A stretch of DNA of 64,000 bases from CAVQAH01 sp963784195 (GCA_963784195.1 CAWARA010000007.1:62001-126000), one strand, 5' to 3'. Shown: positions 1-7,632, counted from the stretch's first letter. Program-made: numbers and translations. The notes: generated from the letters alone by a model not told the origin.

Positions 1-229
1 GCGGCAGCGACGCGAACTGATACGAGCCGCTTTCACCGCTGACCGTCGTCCGCGCGCCGCCAATGAGGGCGGGACTGGCCACCGCGATCGTGACACCTGG
101 AAGAACGTTTCCTCCTGTGTCCTGCACGATGCCCGAGAGCGTCCCTGTCTGCTGCGCAACGGCCGCAGTGGGAGCGGCGAAGAAGCTCAGCAACACGACG
201 AACAGAGTCCGGAATAGAAGCCTGGACAT
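1..229 (-). CDS. TonB-dependent receptor-like protein, N-terminal part (cut by window edge)
   Basis: The first 76 residues are visible on the minus strand; the rest lies before position 1. Residues 1-26 form a signal peptide (MSRLLFRTLF, a hydrophobic core, then AVA-QQ). A beta-sandwich of the carboxypeptidase regulatory type follows (TGTLSGIVQDTGGNVLPGV). In Acidobacteriota this domain usually opens large TonB-dependent outer-membrane receptors for substrate uptake. The start ATG (229-227) follows a strong GGGAGGA ribosome site four bases upstream. It could also be a non-barrel protein with this domain, since the barrel is not visible. The gene is divergent from the catabolic genes to its right. 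Confidence 0.7.
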   Translation of the reverse strand, partial: MSRLLFRTLFVVLLSFFAAPTAAVAQQTGTLSGIVQDTGGNVLPGVTIAVASPALIGGARTTVSGESGSYQFASLP

Positions 230-328
230 GGAATCCTCCCGGCGCGTCAGTAGCCGAGTTGAAAGGCGTTCACATGGGACGCATGCTAACGCCGTTCAGG
301 ATGTCGGGGCAAGTGAACGGCGACCGTC

Positions 329-454
329 TCAGATCCTGTTCAACTGACAGGAAAGATAGTTGAGCTCGATGCCATCCGGCTGCATCCGGCCTTCGAGGAG
401 CGCGCGGGTGCGGTCGTAGTTCCAGCAGGCGAGCGTCAGTCTCAGTTTGCCCAC
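329..454 (-). pseudogene. Fragment of a 4,5-dihydroxyphthalate decarboxylase/SBP-like gene
   Basis: From a GTG at 454-452 the minus strand reads GKLRLTLACWNYDRTRALLE and then GRMQPDGIELNYLS before running into unrelated residues and a TGA at 331-329. This resembles the first beta-alpha unit of the Pht5/solute-binding-like family; the intact relative at 11205-12149 starts with the matching KLKTALVTYGHTKALKDG. The remaining roughly 280 residues are absent, so I read it as the 5' stump of a deleted gene. It shares the short spacer with the ligJ-like gene, so it may be left over from a larger catabolic region. A chance match cannot be excluded because only about 35 residues align. Confidence 0.5.
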
Positions 455-461
455 GAGGAAG

Positions 462-475
462 TATATTCTTGCGCC
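462..475 (+). promoter_or_regulatory. -10 box directly upstream of the ligJ-like start
   Basis: TATATT (462-467) ends eight bases before the ATG at 476, and no Shine-Dalgarno lies between them. A transcript starting about seven bases after the hexamer would begin at or next to the start codon, so the mRNA is probably leaderless. Confidence 0.45.
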
Positions 476-1510
476 ATGGTCATCGATGCGCACGGCCACT
501 ACACCACGGTGCCTCCCGGGCTGCGGGTCTTCCGGGCCCTTCAGATCTCCAACATGGGCCGCCCGTCGAAGGGCGCGGTCACCATCAGCGACGACGAAAT
601 CCGCGCGTCCCTCGAAAAGGGACAGGTCAGGTTGCTGAACGAGCGCGGGATTGACGTCATGCTGTTTTCCCCGATGGCTTCGGCCATGGGGCATCACTTC
701 GGCAACGCGCTCATCAGCCGATACTGGACGGAGGTCAACAACGATTTGGTCCACCGGGCGGTGAAGTTGTTTCCCGACCGCTTCGTTGGTGTGTGCTCGC
801 TGCCTCAGTCGCCCGGTGTGAGTCCCAGGGAGTGTGCCGAGGAGCTCGAGCGCTGCGTCAAGGAGCTCGGCTTCGTCGGGTGCAATCTGAACCCCGATCC
901 AACCGGCGGGTTCTGGACGGGGCCGCCGCTCGGCGACGAGGCCTGGTATCCCCTCTACGAGAAGCTTCAGGAGCTCGATGCCGCAGCCATGCTGCACGCA
1001 TCCGCCACGTGCAACCCGGCATTCCACACGACCGGCTCCCACTACCTGAACACCGACGCGACGGCGTTCATGCAGCTGATGGAATCCCGGATCTTCCAGG
1101 ATTTCCCGCGGCTGCGTCTGATCATCACCCACGGCGGCGGCAACGTGCCTTTCCAGGAAGCGCGGTACCGGGCGCTGTGCATCATGAACAAATGGGAGCC
1201 GTTCGAGCAGTTCATCAAGCGGCTCTACTTCGATACGACCGTTTACAGCCTCGAGGCCATGGAGATGCTGATCCGGGTCGTCGGGGTCGACAACATCGTC
1301 TTCGCCTCGGAGATGCTGGGGGGTGTCACCACCGTGGACCCGAAGACCGGCCGGTTCTTCGACGACAACAAGCCGTGCCTGGATGCCATCAGCTGGCTGA
1401 CCGCTGAGGACCGGCAGAAAATCGTCGAGACCAACGCCCTGCGGGCCTACCCGAGGCTGTCCGGCGTCCTGCAGGACCGCCGGAAGGTGCCCAGCGGTAA
1501 CTCTCGCTGA
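476..1510 (+). CDS. ligJ: LigJ-like amidohydrolase (4-oxalomesaconate hydratase family)
   Basis: 344 residues, the usual length of LigJ, the zinc-dependent hydratase that adds water to 4-oxalomesaconate in protocatechuate 4,5-cleavage. It is a TIM-barrel of the amidohydrolase-2 (ACMSD) superfamily. Visible are the N-terminal metal motif DAHGH (His6, His8), the stretch ELERCVKELGFVGCNLNPDP with GFWTGPPL typical of LigJ, THGGG around residue 218, and SEML near 280 carrying the late acidic ligand. The family match is good over the whole length. The exact substrate is inferred: no ligAB, ligC, ligI or ligK is in the window, so it may hydrate a related oxo-acid. It is the first gene of a plus-strand catabolic run and has a -10 box eight bases upstream. 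Confidence 0.75.
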   Translation: MVIDAHGHYTTVPPGLRVFRALQISNMGRPSKGAVTISDDEIRASLEKGQVRLLNERGIDVMLFSPMASAMGHHFGNALISRYWTEVNNDLVHRAVKLFPDRFVGVCSLPQSPGVSPRECAEELERCVKELGFVGCNLNPDPTGGFWTGPPLGDEAWYPLYEKLQELDAAAMLHASATCNPAFHTTGSHYLNTDATAFMQLMESRIFQDFPRLRLIITHGGGNVPFQEARYRALCIMNKWEPFEQFIKRLYFDTTVYSLEAMEMLIRVVGVDNIVFASEMLGGVTTVDPKTGRFFDDNKPCLDAISWLTAEDRQKIVETNALRAYPRLSGVLQDRRKVPSGNSR

Positions 1511-1520
1511 GCGTCGCGGA

Positions 1521-1532
1521 TATAATGCTCTG
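1521..1532 (+). promoter_or_regulatory. Consensus -10 box before the DUF411 gene
   Basis: A perfect TATAAT (1521-1526) is followed by six bases and then the ATG at 1533. There is no ribosome site, so this fits leaderless transcription. No convincing -35 is visible. Confidence 0.5.
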
Positions 1533-1868
1533 ATGGTAAGAATGGCTTTGATGGTACTGGCCCTGGCCGCGAGCGCGACGGTTGAGCCCCAGACACGACC
1601 GGCTCAGACCGCCCCTACCGCGGGACACGTCACGGTCTATCGCAAGGCGACGTGCGGGTGCTGTGGCAAATGGGTGGATCACCTGAAGGCGGCAGGCTTC
1701 GAGGTCACCGTCCATGTGGTCGACAACGTCGACACGACGCCGGGGCGCGATAGAGTACCGGCGAGCCTGCGCTCCTGTCACACCGGGACGGTGGGCCGCT
1801 ACGCGATCGAAGGCCATATTCCCGCCGACGTCGTGAAGGATCTGCTCCAAAAAGCGTCCCGATGTTGA
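1533..1868 (+). CDS. DUF411 metal-binding exported protein (C-terminus frameshifted)
   Basis: The open frame gives 111 residues: a short signal peptide (MVRMALMVLALAASA), then the DUF411 core with TCGCCGKW around residue 42 and SCHT near residue 83, the cysteines and histidine thought to bind copper or another soft metal in this family. The frame ends early at QKASRC. In the +1 frame the family's C-terminus continues as PDVDGIAVPGMPAGSPGMES and on to a TGA at 1987-1989. Removing one A from the run of five at 1849-1853 joins the two parts into about 151 residues, the normal family length. A terminator-like hairpin follows the distal stop, which supports the longer gene. DUF411 proteins usually sit with copper genes; here the partners are catabolic. 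Confidence 0.75.
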   Translation: MVRMALMVLALAASATVEPQTRPAQTAPTAGHVTVYRKATCGCCGKWVDHLKAAGFEVTVHVVDNVDTTPGRDRVPASLRSCHTGTVGRYAIEGHIPADVVKDLLQKASRC

Positions 1869-1989
1869 CGGCATCGCGGTGCCCGGAATGCCGGCAGGGT
1901 CGCCGGGCATGGAATCGCCAAACCCGGTCAAGTACGAGGTCATCGCATTCGACAAGCAGGGCCGCACGTCGACGTTCGCCTGGCGCTGA
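1854..1989 (+). pseudogene. Out-of-frame tail of the DUF411 gene
   Basis: This stretch reads, one frame off the upstream gene, as the conserved DUF411 C-terminus (GIAVPGMPAGSPGMES, then KYEVIAFDKQG) and ends with TGA at 1987-1989. It shows that the 1533-1868 frame is interrupted by one base rather than naturally short. Confidence 0.7.
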
Positions 1990-2014
1990 GCACCCCTCGG
2001 CGCCACCGGGGTGC
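1990..2014 (+). terminator. Hairpin after the DUF411 gene
   Basis: Seven-base arms GCACCCC (1990-1996) and GGGGTGC (2008-2014) begin right after the restored DUF411 stop. There is no T-run, so it is only a possible terminator. Confidence 0.35.
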
Positions 2015-2252
2015 CGTGTGCGGGTGTGCGTCGCGCGCAGGCCACCTGCTTCCCGCCGGCCTTTCGGAAGATAGGACTCCAGACAGGCATTCGCTGAATC
2101 GCGCGAGCGTCATGTGGAGATCTCGCGCATCGATCGCTGCCGGCTGGCACGCCTGGGACCAGTGCGGGGTCTGAAAAATTGACATCACCTCGATGCGCCA
2201 TTTAGAGTCTGGACCAGGCGGCCGGTAGCCGCTTTGGCGTGTACCCGGAGGA

Positions 2253-3374
2253 GTGACATTGGTGGTGGACAAAGTGGTGGCTGCTCTAAAGGTCGGACCT
2301 TCGACCACTGAGCTGCGCGAGCTGGAGTTGCCGGACGTGCCGCCAGACGCGGCGCTGATGAAGGTGGAGGTTGCCGGCGTCTGCGGCACCGACGTCAGCC
2401 AGTACAAGCTCCCGCTGCGCGGCGGCCCGCTCATCATGGGTCACGAGAACGTCGGCTATCTCGCCAAGGTCGGCCGGGAGTTCGCGAAGCACAAAGGCGT
2501 GAAGGAAGGGGATCTGATGTTCCTGGAACATTACCTCCCCTGCGGCCACTGCGAGTGGGATCACATGGGCGAATATCGCCACTGTGCCGCCACCGAGTGG
2601 TTCTACGACGCGAATGCTATCCGCTACGGCTACACGTCGATGGATATCGCGCCAGGCCTGTGGGGCGGCTTCAGCCACTACCTGTACCTGCCACTCAACG
2701 CCGTGCTCCACAAGGTGCCCGCGGGGCTCACCGCTGAAGAGGCGGGTGTCGCCACGCCAATGTCCAACGGCATCCAGTGGGCGCTGATGGACGGGGGCGT
2801 GGGCTACGCCTCCTCGGTGCTCATCCAGGGACCGGGCCAGCAGGGTTTGTGTTGCCTGATGGCCTCGAAACAGGCGGGCGCGGACCTGATTATCGTCACG
2901 GGCACGTCGAAAGACACGCGGCGGCTCGAGGTCGCGCGCGCGTATGGTGCCGACCACGTGATCGACGTGAACACCGAGGATCCGCTGGCCCGGGTGATGG
3001 AAATCACCGGCGGACGCGGCGTCGACGTCGTCCTCGACTGCACGGTCGGAGGCGGCACGGCCCCGACGCTGCTCGGTATCGAGGCGGCCAAGCGGCGCGG
3101 CGGCACGATGGTGGTCCAGGGCGAAGGCAATCAGAAGTTCCCTGACTTCCCCATCGGCCGACTCACGCGAAAAGGCATGACGCTGAAGAGCGCCCGCGGG
3201 CATTCGTATCGCGCGGTGGAACTGGCACTCCACACGCTCGCCTCCCATCGCTTCCCGCTCGAGCTCATGACCACGCACAGATTCAAGCTGGACGAAGTGG
3301 ATTACGCCATCAAATCTGTCGGCGGTCAGGGCGCGGCCGGTGCCATTCACGTGTCGGTGATGCCCTGGGAGTGA
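2253..3374 (+). CDS. Zinc-dependent alcohol dehydrogenase (MDR family)
   Basis: About 371-373 residues of the medium-chain dehydrogenase/reductase family, which oxidises alcohols or polyols with NAD(P). The N-terminal GroES-like domain has the catalytic zinc motif CGTD (Cys near 44) and GHENVG. The structural-zinc lobe reads CGHC plus a later Cys (RHC), but the third cysteine of the usual four is replaced by Asp, as in some polyol dehydrogenases. The Rossmann domain follows (VLIQGPGQQGLC near 190). Start choice: GGAGG at 2247-2251 overlaps the first GTG at 2253, so TTG 2259 or GTG 2262 is better placed. Its stop overlaps the next start (GTGA), so the two genes are translationally coupled. The substrate is unknown; an alcohol or dihydrodiol from the ring pathway is possible. 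Confidence 0.8.
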   Translation: MTLVVDKVVAALKVGPSTTELRELELPDVPPDAALMKVEVAGVCGTDVSQYKLPLRGGPLIMGHENVGYLAKVGREFAKHKGVKEGDLMFLEHYLPCGHCEWDHMGEYRHCAATEWFYDANAIRYGYTSMDIAPGLWGGFSHYLYLPLNAVLHKVPAGLTAEEAGVATPMSNGIQWALMDGGVGYASSVLIQGPGQQGLCCLMASKQAGADLIIVTGTSKDTRRLEVARAYGADHVIDVNTEDPLARVMEITGGRGVDVVLDCTVGGGTAPTLLGIEAAKRRGGTMVVQGEGNQKFPDFPIGRLTRKGMTLKSARGHSYRAVELALHTLASHRFPLELMTTHRFKLDEVDYAIKSVGGQGAAGAIHVSVMPWE

Positions 3375-4054
3375 CGGATACCGCTCAGAATCCCGACGTC
3401 AGGCAGCGGCTGGCAGAAGCCATCAGGATGCTCGAGCGGGCTGAGTTGATGGATCACAGCGGGCATGCCAGCGCGCGCCGCGACGGCGGCTCCTTCTACA
3501 TCAACTCCGGTGCGTCCGTGCGCAGCGCCCTGACAGCCGCCGATATCGTCGCCGTCGACCTCGACGGGGTGCTGATCGAGGGAACCGCAAAACCACCGCT
3601 CGAGTTCTATATTCATGCCGAGATCTACCGGGTGCGTCCGGACGTCAATGCCATCGTGCACACGCACCCGAGGTGGTCGACGGTCCTGACGATGACAGGC
3701 GCGCCATACCGCCCGGTTTACGCCCAGGGCGTGCTCCTCGGGGACATCCCCGTCATGGATTCGCCGCTGTCGGTCAATACGAAGGCCATGGGCGAGCGGC
3801 TCGCATCCAACCTGGCCGGGGCGCAGGCCGTCCTCCTGAAGTCCCACGGGGCGGTTATCGTCGGCAGCGACGTCATAGAGGCCTTCGCGCTGGCGACCTA
3901 CCTGGAGGAAAACGCCAGGCGCCAGCACCTGGCCCTGCAGATTGGCGAGCCCTACGTGTTCAGCGACGCTGAGCGGGAGGCGTGCCGGACGAACCTCTGG
4001 TCCCGCCCGCTGTTTGCCAAGGCCTGGGAGTACTACCGGTCGAAATTGGTCTGA
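3371..4054 (+). CDS. Class II aldolase/adducin-type enzyme, possible dihydroxyphthalate-type decarboxylase
   Basis: 227 residues of the zinc-dependent class II aldolase family. Metal ligands are visible in VHTHPRW (HTH near residue 97) and LKSHGAV (His near 158); the early acidic base lies in EFYIHAEIYR. The family includes fuculose-phosphate aldolase and also decarboxylases such as PhtC, which removes CO2 from 3,4-dihydroxyphthalate. The Rieske oxygenase of phthalate-oxygenase type just downstream and the LigJ-like gene upstream favour an aromatic-acid role over a sugar role; this is inference. GTG start at 3371 overlaps the dehydrogenase stop by four bases. The 3' end overlaps a palindromic operator-like site. 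Confidence 0.75.
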   Translation: MTDTAQNPDVRQRLAEAIRMLERAELMDHSGHASARRDGGSFYINSGASVRSALTAADIVAVDLDGVLIEGTAKPPLEFYIHAEIYRVRPDVNAIVHTHPRWSTVLTMTGAPYRPVYAQGVLLGDIPVMDSPLSVNTKAMGERLASNLAGAQAVLLKSHGAVIVGSDVIEAFALATYLEENARRQHLALQIGEPYVFSDAEREACRTNLWSRPLFAKAWEYYRSKLV

Positions 4055-4059
4055 CCAAT
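4045..4059. promoter_or_regulatory. Perfect 15-bp palindrome, FadR/GntR-type operator candidate (site 1)
   Basis: ATTGGTCTGACCAAT is a perfect inverted repeat with 7-bp arms around one T. It fits the TNGTNNNACNA pattern known for FCD-type GntR repressors. It overlaps the -35 region of the promoter in front of the Rieske gene, where a repressor would block RNA polymerase. Related sites occur at 7425-7436 and 7507-7520. No GntR gene lies in the window. Confidence 0.6.
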
Positions 4060-4086
4060 GGCCCGGTCAGCTTTATACTGGCTTTG
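4051..4086 (+). promoter_or_regulatory. Promoter of the Rieske gene
   Basis: CTGACC (4051-4056), a 17-bp spacer and TATACT (4074-4079) form a good sigma-70-type promoter. Only seven bases separate the -10 from the ATG at 4087, so the transcript should be leaderless. The -35 sits inside the palindrome at 4045-4059. Confidence 0.55.
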
Positions 4087-5730
4087 ATGAACGTGGCCCC
4101 GTCCCGAATCCAACTCTGCAGAATCGATGAAGTGGCCCCAGGCGCAACGCTGAGGGTCGAGGCGGGCGGGCTCGTGCTCGCCGTGTTCAACGTCGACGGC
4201 ACGTTTTACGTCACCGACGACGCGTGCACCCACGGCCCCGGGCAGCTGTCCGAGGGCTTTCTGGACGGCGAAGTCATCGAGTGCAACTTTCATCAGGGCT
4301 GTTTCAACGTGCGTACCGGCGAAGTCGTCACGCCGCCCTGCGTCGTCCCGATCAAGACCTACAAGACCGTCGTCGAGGACGGCGTGTTGTATGTCGAGGA
4401 AATAGGCCACGCTGCACCGGCATTTGCACTAGCTGGAGTCACCTATGCTCAGGAAGGAACAGAACGATCTCTTGACGCGACCGGCCCGGGCACTGCCATG
4501 GGCCAGATGTTTCGCAGCTACTGGATTCCCGCGCTCCTCACCGAAGAGCTCCCTGAAAACGACTGCCCGCCCGTCCGGGTCAAGCTCCTGTCGGAGCGGT
4601 TGATCGCCTTCCGGGATACGAACGGGCGCTACGGGCTGATGGACGAGTTCTGCGCCCATCGCGGCGTCTCGCTCTGGTTCGCCCGCAACGAGGAATGCGG
4701 CCTGCGATGCCCCTACCATGGCTGGAAATACGACGTCACGGGACAGTGCATCGACGTGCCGTCGGAACCCGAGGAATCCGGCTTCTCGAAGAAGATCAAG
4801 CTCAAGTCGTATCCGCTCGTCGAACGTGGAGGCGTGCTCTGGACCTATATGGGCCCGGCGGATCAGGTGCCCCCGCTTCCCGAGTGGGAATTCGTAACGG
4901 TTCCGTCGAAGCAGACGTTCACGACCAAGCGGTGGCAGGAGTCCAACTGGCTTCAGGCCATGGAAGGTGGCATCGACTCGAGCCACGTGTCGTTCCTTCA
5001 CCGCGGAGACCTCAACTCCGACCCGCTGTTCAAAGGCGCGAAGGGCAATCAATACAACCTCAGCGACTCGCGGCCGGTGTTCGAGGTGGTCGAGAGTCCG
5101 GGAGGCCTGTACATCGGCGCGCGACGAAACGCCGAGAACGGCAACTACTACTGGCGCATCACGCAATGGGTCGTGCCGTCGTTCACGATGATCGCGCCGC
5201 GCGGCAACCACTCCGTGCACGGGCACTTCTGGATTCCGATCGACGACGACAACTGCTGGACCTGGAGCTTCGACTACCACCCGCTGCGCGAGCTGACGGA
5301 GGCGGAGGTCGCCGCCATGCGCGACGGTAAAGGCATTCACGTGAAGTACGTGCCCGGCACCTTCCGGCCGCTGGCCAACAAGGACAACGACTACCTGATC
5401 AATCGCGCCGCGCAAAAGGCTGGCAGGACGTTCAGCGGCGTCGAGGGGATCGCGATGCAGGATGCGTCGCTGCAGGAAAGCATGGGACCGATCGTCGATC
5501 GAACGAAAGAAAACCTCGTCTCGACCGACAACGGCATCATCATGGCTCGGCACCGGCTGCTTCGCGCGGTCAAGGCGTTCGTCGACAAGGGAGTCCTGCC
5601 TCCTGGCATCGATCCCGTGCACCAGAAAGTGCGCTCCGCCGCAATCGTGCTGCCCCCTGATCAGCCCTTCAAGGAAGGTGCCCGGGAAGCGATGATCGCC
5701 CGTCCGGACGTCGCCCCGGCGTCGGTGTGA
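4087..5730 (+). CDS. Rieske ferredoxin joined to a phthalate-type Rieske oxygenase
   Basis: 547 residues with two complete Rieske centres. Residues 1-105 are a stand-alone-type ferredoxin (Cys47-His49, Cys66-His69). Residues 135-547 are a ring-hydroxylating oxygenase of the phthalate 4,5-dioxygenase class: Rieske Cys189-His191 and Cys208-His211, then mononuclear iron motif ending in Asp297, His300 and His305. The first domain would pass electrons to the second, which uses O2 on an aromatic substrate. The join is suspicious. The canonical oxygenase N-terminus, MLRKEQNDLLTR, is present in another frame at 4445-4480 with a GGAG ribosome site, so two overlapping genes have probably been fused by one base change or sequencing error near 4480. 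The start at 4087 has no ribosome site but a -10 at 4074-4079. The FAD reductase downstream is a likely redox partner. Confidence 0.8.
   Translation: MNVAPSRIQLCRIDEVAPGATLRVEAGGLVLAVFNVDGTFYVTDDACTHGPGQLSEGFLDGEVIECNFHQGCFNVRTGEVVTPPCVVPIKTYKTVVEDGVLYVEEIGHAAPAFALAGVTYAQEGTERSLDATGPGTAMGQMFRSYWIPALLTEELPENDCPPVRVKLLSERLIAFRDTNGRYGLMDEFCAHRGVSLWFARNEECGLRCPYHGWKYDVTGQCIDVPSEPEESGFSKKIKLKSYPLVERGGVLWTYMGPADQVPPLPEWEFVTVPSKQTFTTKRWQESNWLQAMEGGIDSSHVSFLHRGDLNSDPLFKGAKGNQYNLSDSRPVFEVVESPGGLYIGARRNAENGNYYWRITQWVVPSFTMIAPRGNHSVHGHFWIPIDDDNCWTWSFDYHPLRELTEAEVAAMRDGKGIHVKYVPGTFRPLANKDNDYLINRAAQKAGRTFSGVEGIAMQDASLQESMGPIVDRTKENLVSTDNGIIMARHRLLRAVKAFVDKGVLPPGIDPVHQKVRSAAIVLPPDQPFKEGAREAMIARPDVAPASV
4435..4480 (+). 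other. Out-of-frame native start of the oxygenase
   Basis: GGAG (4435-4438), six bases, then ATG (4445) opens a frame reading MLRKEQNDLLTR, which matches the usual first residues of phthalate-type oxygenases. The remainder (GPGTAMGQMFRSYW) continues in a different frame from about 4481. This marks where the oxygenase gene begins or began. Confidence 0.65.
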
Positions 5731-5737
5731 ACCCGAG

Positions 5738-6184
5738 ATGATCAGTGAATCCGCGCGAATGAGCTCGGCCGCGGAAGCCGCCTTCCGCGTTCAGGCGCCC
5801 AACTCGCGGCCACGGGCGATCAAGGTCGTTGCGCTCGATACCGCGGCAGAGGCCGTCGTCAGGCGGCTTGCCGCGGGCTCATGGAAGCAGGCCACTTTTT
5901 TCACAGCCGAAACGTTCACGCGGAATCTGACGGACGAAGTCGGCGCCGCCGACCTCGTCGTGATGGTGGCCGGACCGGGTGGCCACGCCGAAGCGGCGAC
6001 GCTCATCGGCAGGGCCTGCAGCGACCGGCGCATCATGACGACGGCCCTCGTGGTGGACGCGCGCACCGCGTCAGACGAGGCGCTCTCGAAAACGCTGTCG
6101 CAGCTGCGTCCGTGGTCGCTGATGGTGGTGATCGCCGACGCCGACAGCTACATCGAGGACATGCTGGCGGCGCTGCGGGCGTAA
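5738..6184 (+). CDS. Unknown protein between oxygenase and reductase genes
   Basis: 148 residues, not recognised. It has alternating hydrophobic strands and helices (IKVVALDTAA; ADLVVMVAGPGGHAEAA; TTALVVDAR; SLMVVIADAD) that suggest a small Rossmann-like alpha/beta fold with a glycine-rich GPGGH loop near residue 76. There is no signal peptide, membrane segment or cysteine cluster, so a cytoplasmic role is likely. It lies 7 nt after the Rieske stop and 18 nt before the reductase start, in the same direction, so it is probably co-transcribed and may be an accessory factor of the oxygenase. No function can be assigned from sequence alone. Confidence 0.6.
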   Translation: MISESARMSSAAEAAFRVQAPNSRPRAIKVVALDTAAEAVVRRLAAGSWKQATFFTAETFTRNLTDEVGAADLVVMVAGPGGHAEAATLIGRACSDRRIMTTALVVDARTASDEALSKTLSQLRPWSLMVVIADADSYIEDMLAALRA

Positions 6185-6202
6185 CCTGCAGGATCACCAC
6201 GC

Positions 6203-7423
6203 GTGGACAGACCTCCCAACATCGTGATCATCGGGGGCGGGCCGGCCGGCACCTTCGCCGCCATCGCCGCCAGAAAACAGAATCCTGACGCACACGTCGT
6301 GCTGCTCACCGAGGAGCACTGCGAACCGTATGAAAAGCCCCCGCTCTCGAAAGCGGTGCTGCTCGGGAAGGTCCAACCGCACGACGCGTTGATCGCCGGG
6401 CCTGCGGGCGTAGCCAGCCACAACGTCGCGCTCGAGGTGCGCTCGTGCTGCGCGTCGATCGATCGCACTTCGTCAGAGGTCGTCCTTCAGGATGGGCGTC
6501 GCATCCCGTACGACGCGCTGGTCATCGCCACGGGGTCGGTGGCCAGGGAGATTCCGATCCTGCCGCCAGGCATGCCGCGTGTGCACTACCTGAGGACCGA
6601 GGCGGATGCCCAGGCGCTGAAGGCGGCTCTTGGCAGCGCGGGGCACCTGCTGGTCGTGGGCGGCGGCCTGATCGGCCTGGAAGTGGCCGCGTCGGCCGCC
6701 GAGCTGGGCGTGAAAACGACGGTGCTCGAGGTCGCGCCCCGGATCCTGGCGCGCGTCTGTGACGAGGAGACAGGCGCCATCGTGCACCGGGCACACGTCG
6801 CGCACGGCGTCGACCTGCGCGTGGGAACGGCGCTGCGCTCGGCATCCGCGCTGCCCGACGGCCGGATCTCCGCGACGCCCGATAACGGTGAACCCTTGAC
6901 TGCCGACCTCGTCGTCGTCGGCACAGGCGCCAGGCCGGACGATCGACTTGCTGCCAGCGCCGGGCTGGTGACCGACGACGGCATCGTCGTGGACGAACAC
7001 TGCCGGACCTCGGATCCGTCGATTTACGCGGCGGGCGACGTCGTCCGCTTCCCGGGCCCCCACGGCCCTGTACGCCTCGAGAATTGGCGTCATGCGCAGG
7101 ACCAGGGGACCGTCGCGGGCCGCAATGCTGCGGGCGCACGAGACGCGTATGTGACCGTTCCGTCCTTCTGGTCGGAGCAGTACGACCTCTACATTCAGGG
7201 GGTCGGCTGGCCGGTCCCGGGCGCGCACCGTGTGCGCCGGCCGCTGCCCGGAAACGCCGTCCTCGTATTCGAGGTCCATGAGGGCCGCCTGACGTTCGCC
7301 ATGGGGATCAACGTTCAGCGCGACCTCGCGGCGGCCCGGCGCCTGATCGAGCGGCGGACGCCGGTCGACACGGCCGCGCTGGTCGATCCGGGCGTGCCGC
7401 TCGCCGGAATGCTCAAGCGCTAA
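6203..7423 (+). CDS. FAD-dependent ferredoxin reductase-like oxidoreductase
   Basis: 406 residues with the two-dinucleotide fold of NAD(P)H:ferredoxin reductases (BphA4/PdR family). FAD-binding GGGPAGTFAA is at about residue 11, EKPPLSK near 48, the NAD-binding GGGLIGLEVA near 153, and the second FAD motif YAAGDV near 275. It should take electrons from NAD(P)H to a Rieske ferredoxin, here most simply the ferredoxin domain of the upstream gene, completing a three-component oxygenase. GTG start at 6203; an AGGA lies about ten bases upstream. It is the last gene of the run before an operator-bearing spacer. Specific partners are inferred from position. Confidence 0.8.
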   Translation: MDRPPNIVIIGGGPAGTFAAIAARKQNPDAHVVLLTEEHCEPYEKPPLSKAVLLGKVQPHDALIAGPAGVASHNVALEVRSCCASIDRTSSEVVLQDGRRIPYDALVIATGSVAREIPILPPGMPRVHYLRTEADAQALKAALGSAGHLLVVGGGLIGLEVAASAAELGVKTTVLEVAPRILARVCDEETGAIVHRAHVAHGVDLRVGTALRSASALPDGRISATPDNGEPLTADLVVVGTGARPDDRLAASAGLVTDDGIVVDEHCRTSDPSIYAAGDVVRFPGPHGPVRLENWRHAQDQGTVAGRNAAGARDAYVTVPSFWSEQYDLYIQGVGWPVPGAHRVRRPLPGNAVLVFEVHEGRLTFAMGINVQRDLAAARRLIERRTPVDTAALVDPGVPLAGMLKR

Positions 7424-7424
7424 A

Positions 7425-7436
7425 GGTCAGACCAAA
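7425..7436 (-). promoter_or_regulatory. Operator-like palindrome, site 2
   Basis: On the minus strand this reads TTTGGTCTGACC followed by T: the same core as site 1, with one arm base off the TNGTNNNACNA pattern. It starts two bases after the reductase stop. Confidence 0.45.
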
Positions 7437-7506
7437 TACCGGCCTCACGGGTTCCCCGTATTGACAGAGCTGGCAAAAGATTACAGAGTGTCGCGCACAT
7501 GCTTTC

Positions 7507-7520
7507 TTGGTCTGACCATT
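7507..7520 (+). promoter_or_regulatory. Operator-like palindrome, site 3
   Basis: TTGGTCTGACCATT contains an 11-bp perfect palindrome (TGGTCTGACCA) fitting the FCD-GntR pattern. A TTGACA hexamer lies upstream at 7461-7466. It precedes the transporter gene, so the same regulator may control uptake and ring oxidation. Confidence 0.5.
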
Positions 7521-7632
7521 GCAATTCCAAGCCTTCACGCCGGGCACATCACCGTCCTCGTCGCGCCTGCGCGGCGGGGGCCGCCGGGTGTGAAGGTGCG
7601 CTTCCAGATAGGCGAGTGAAACAGAGTATTAT

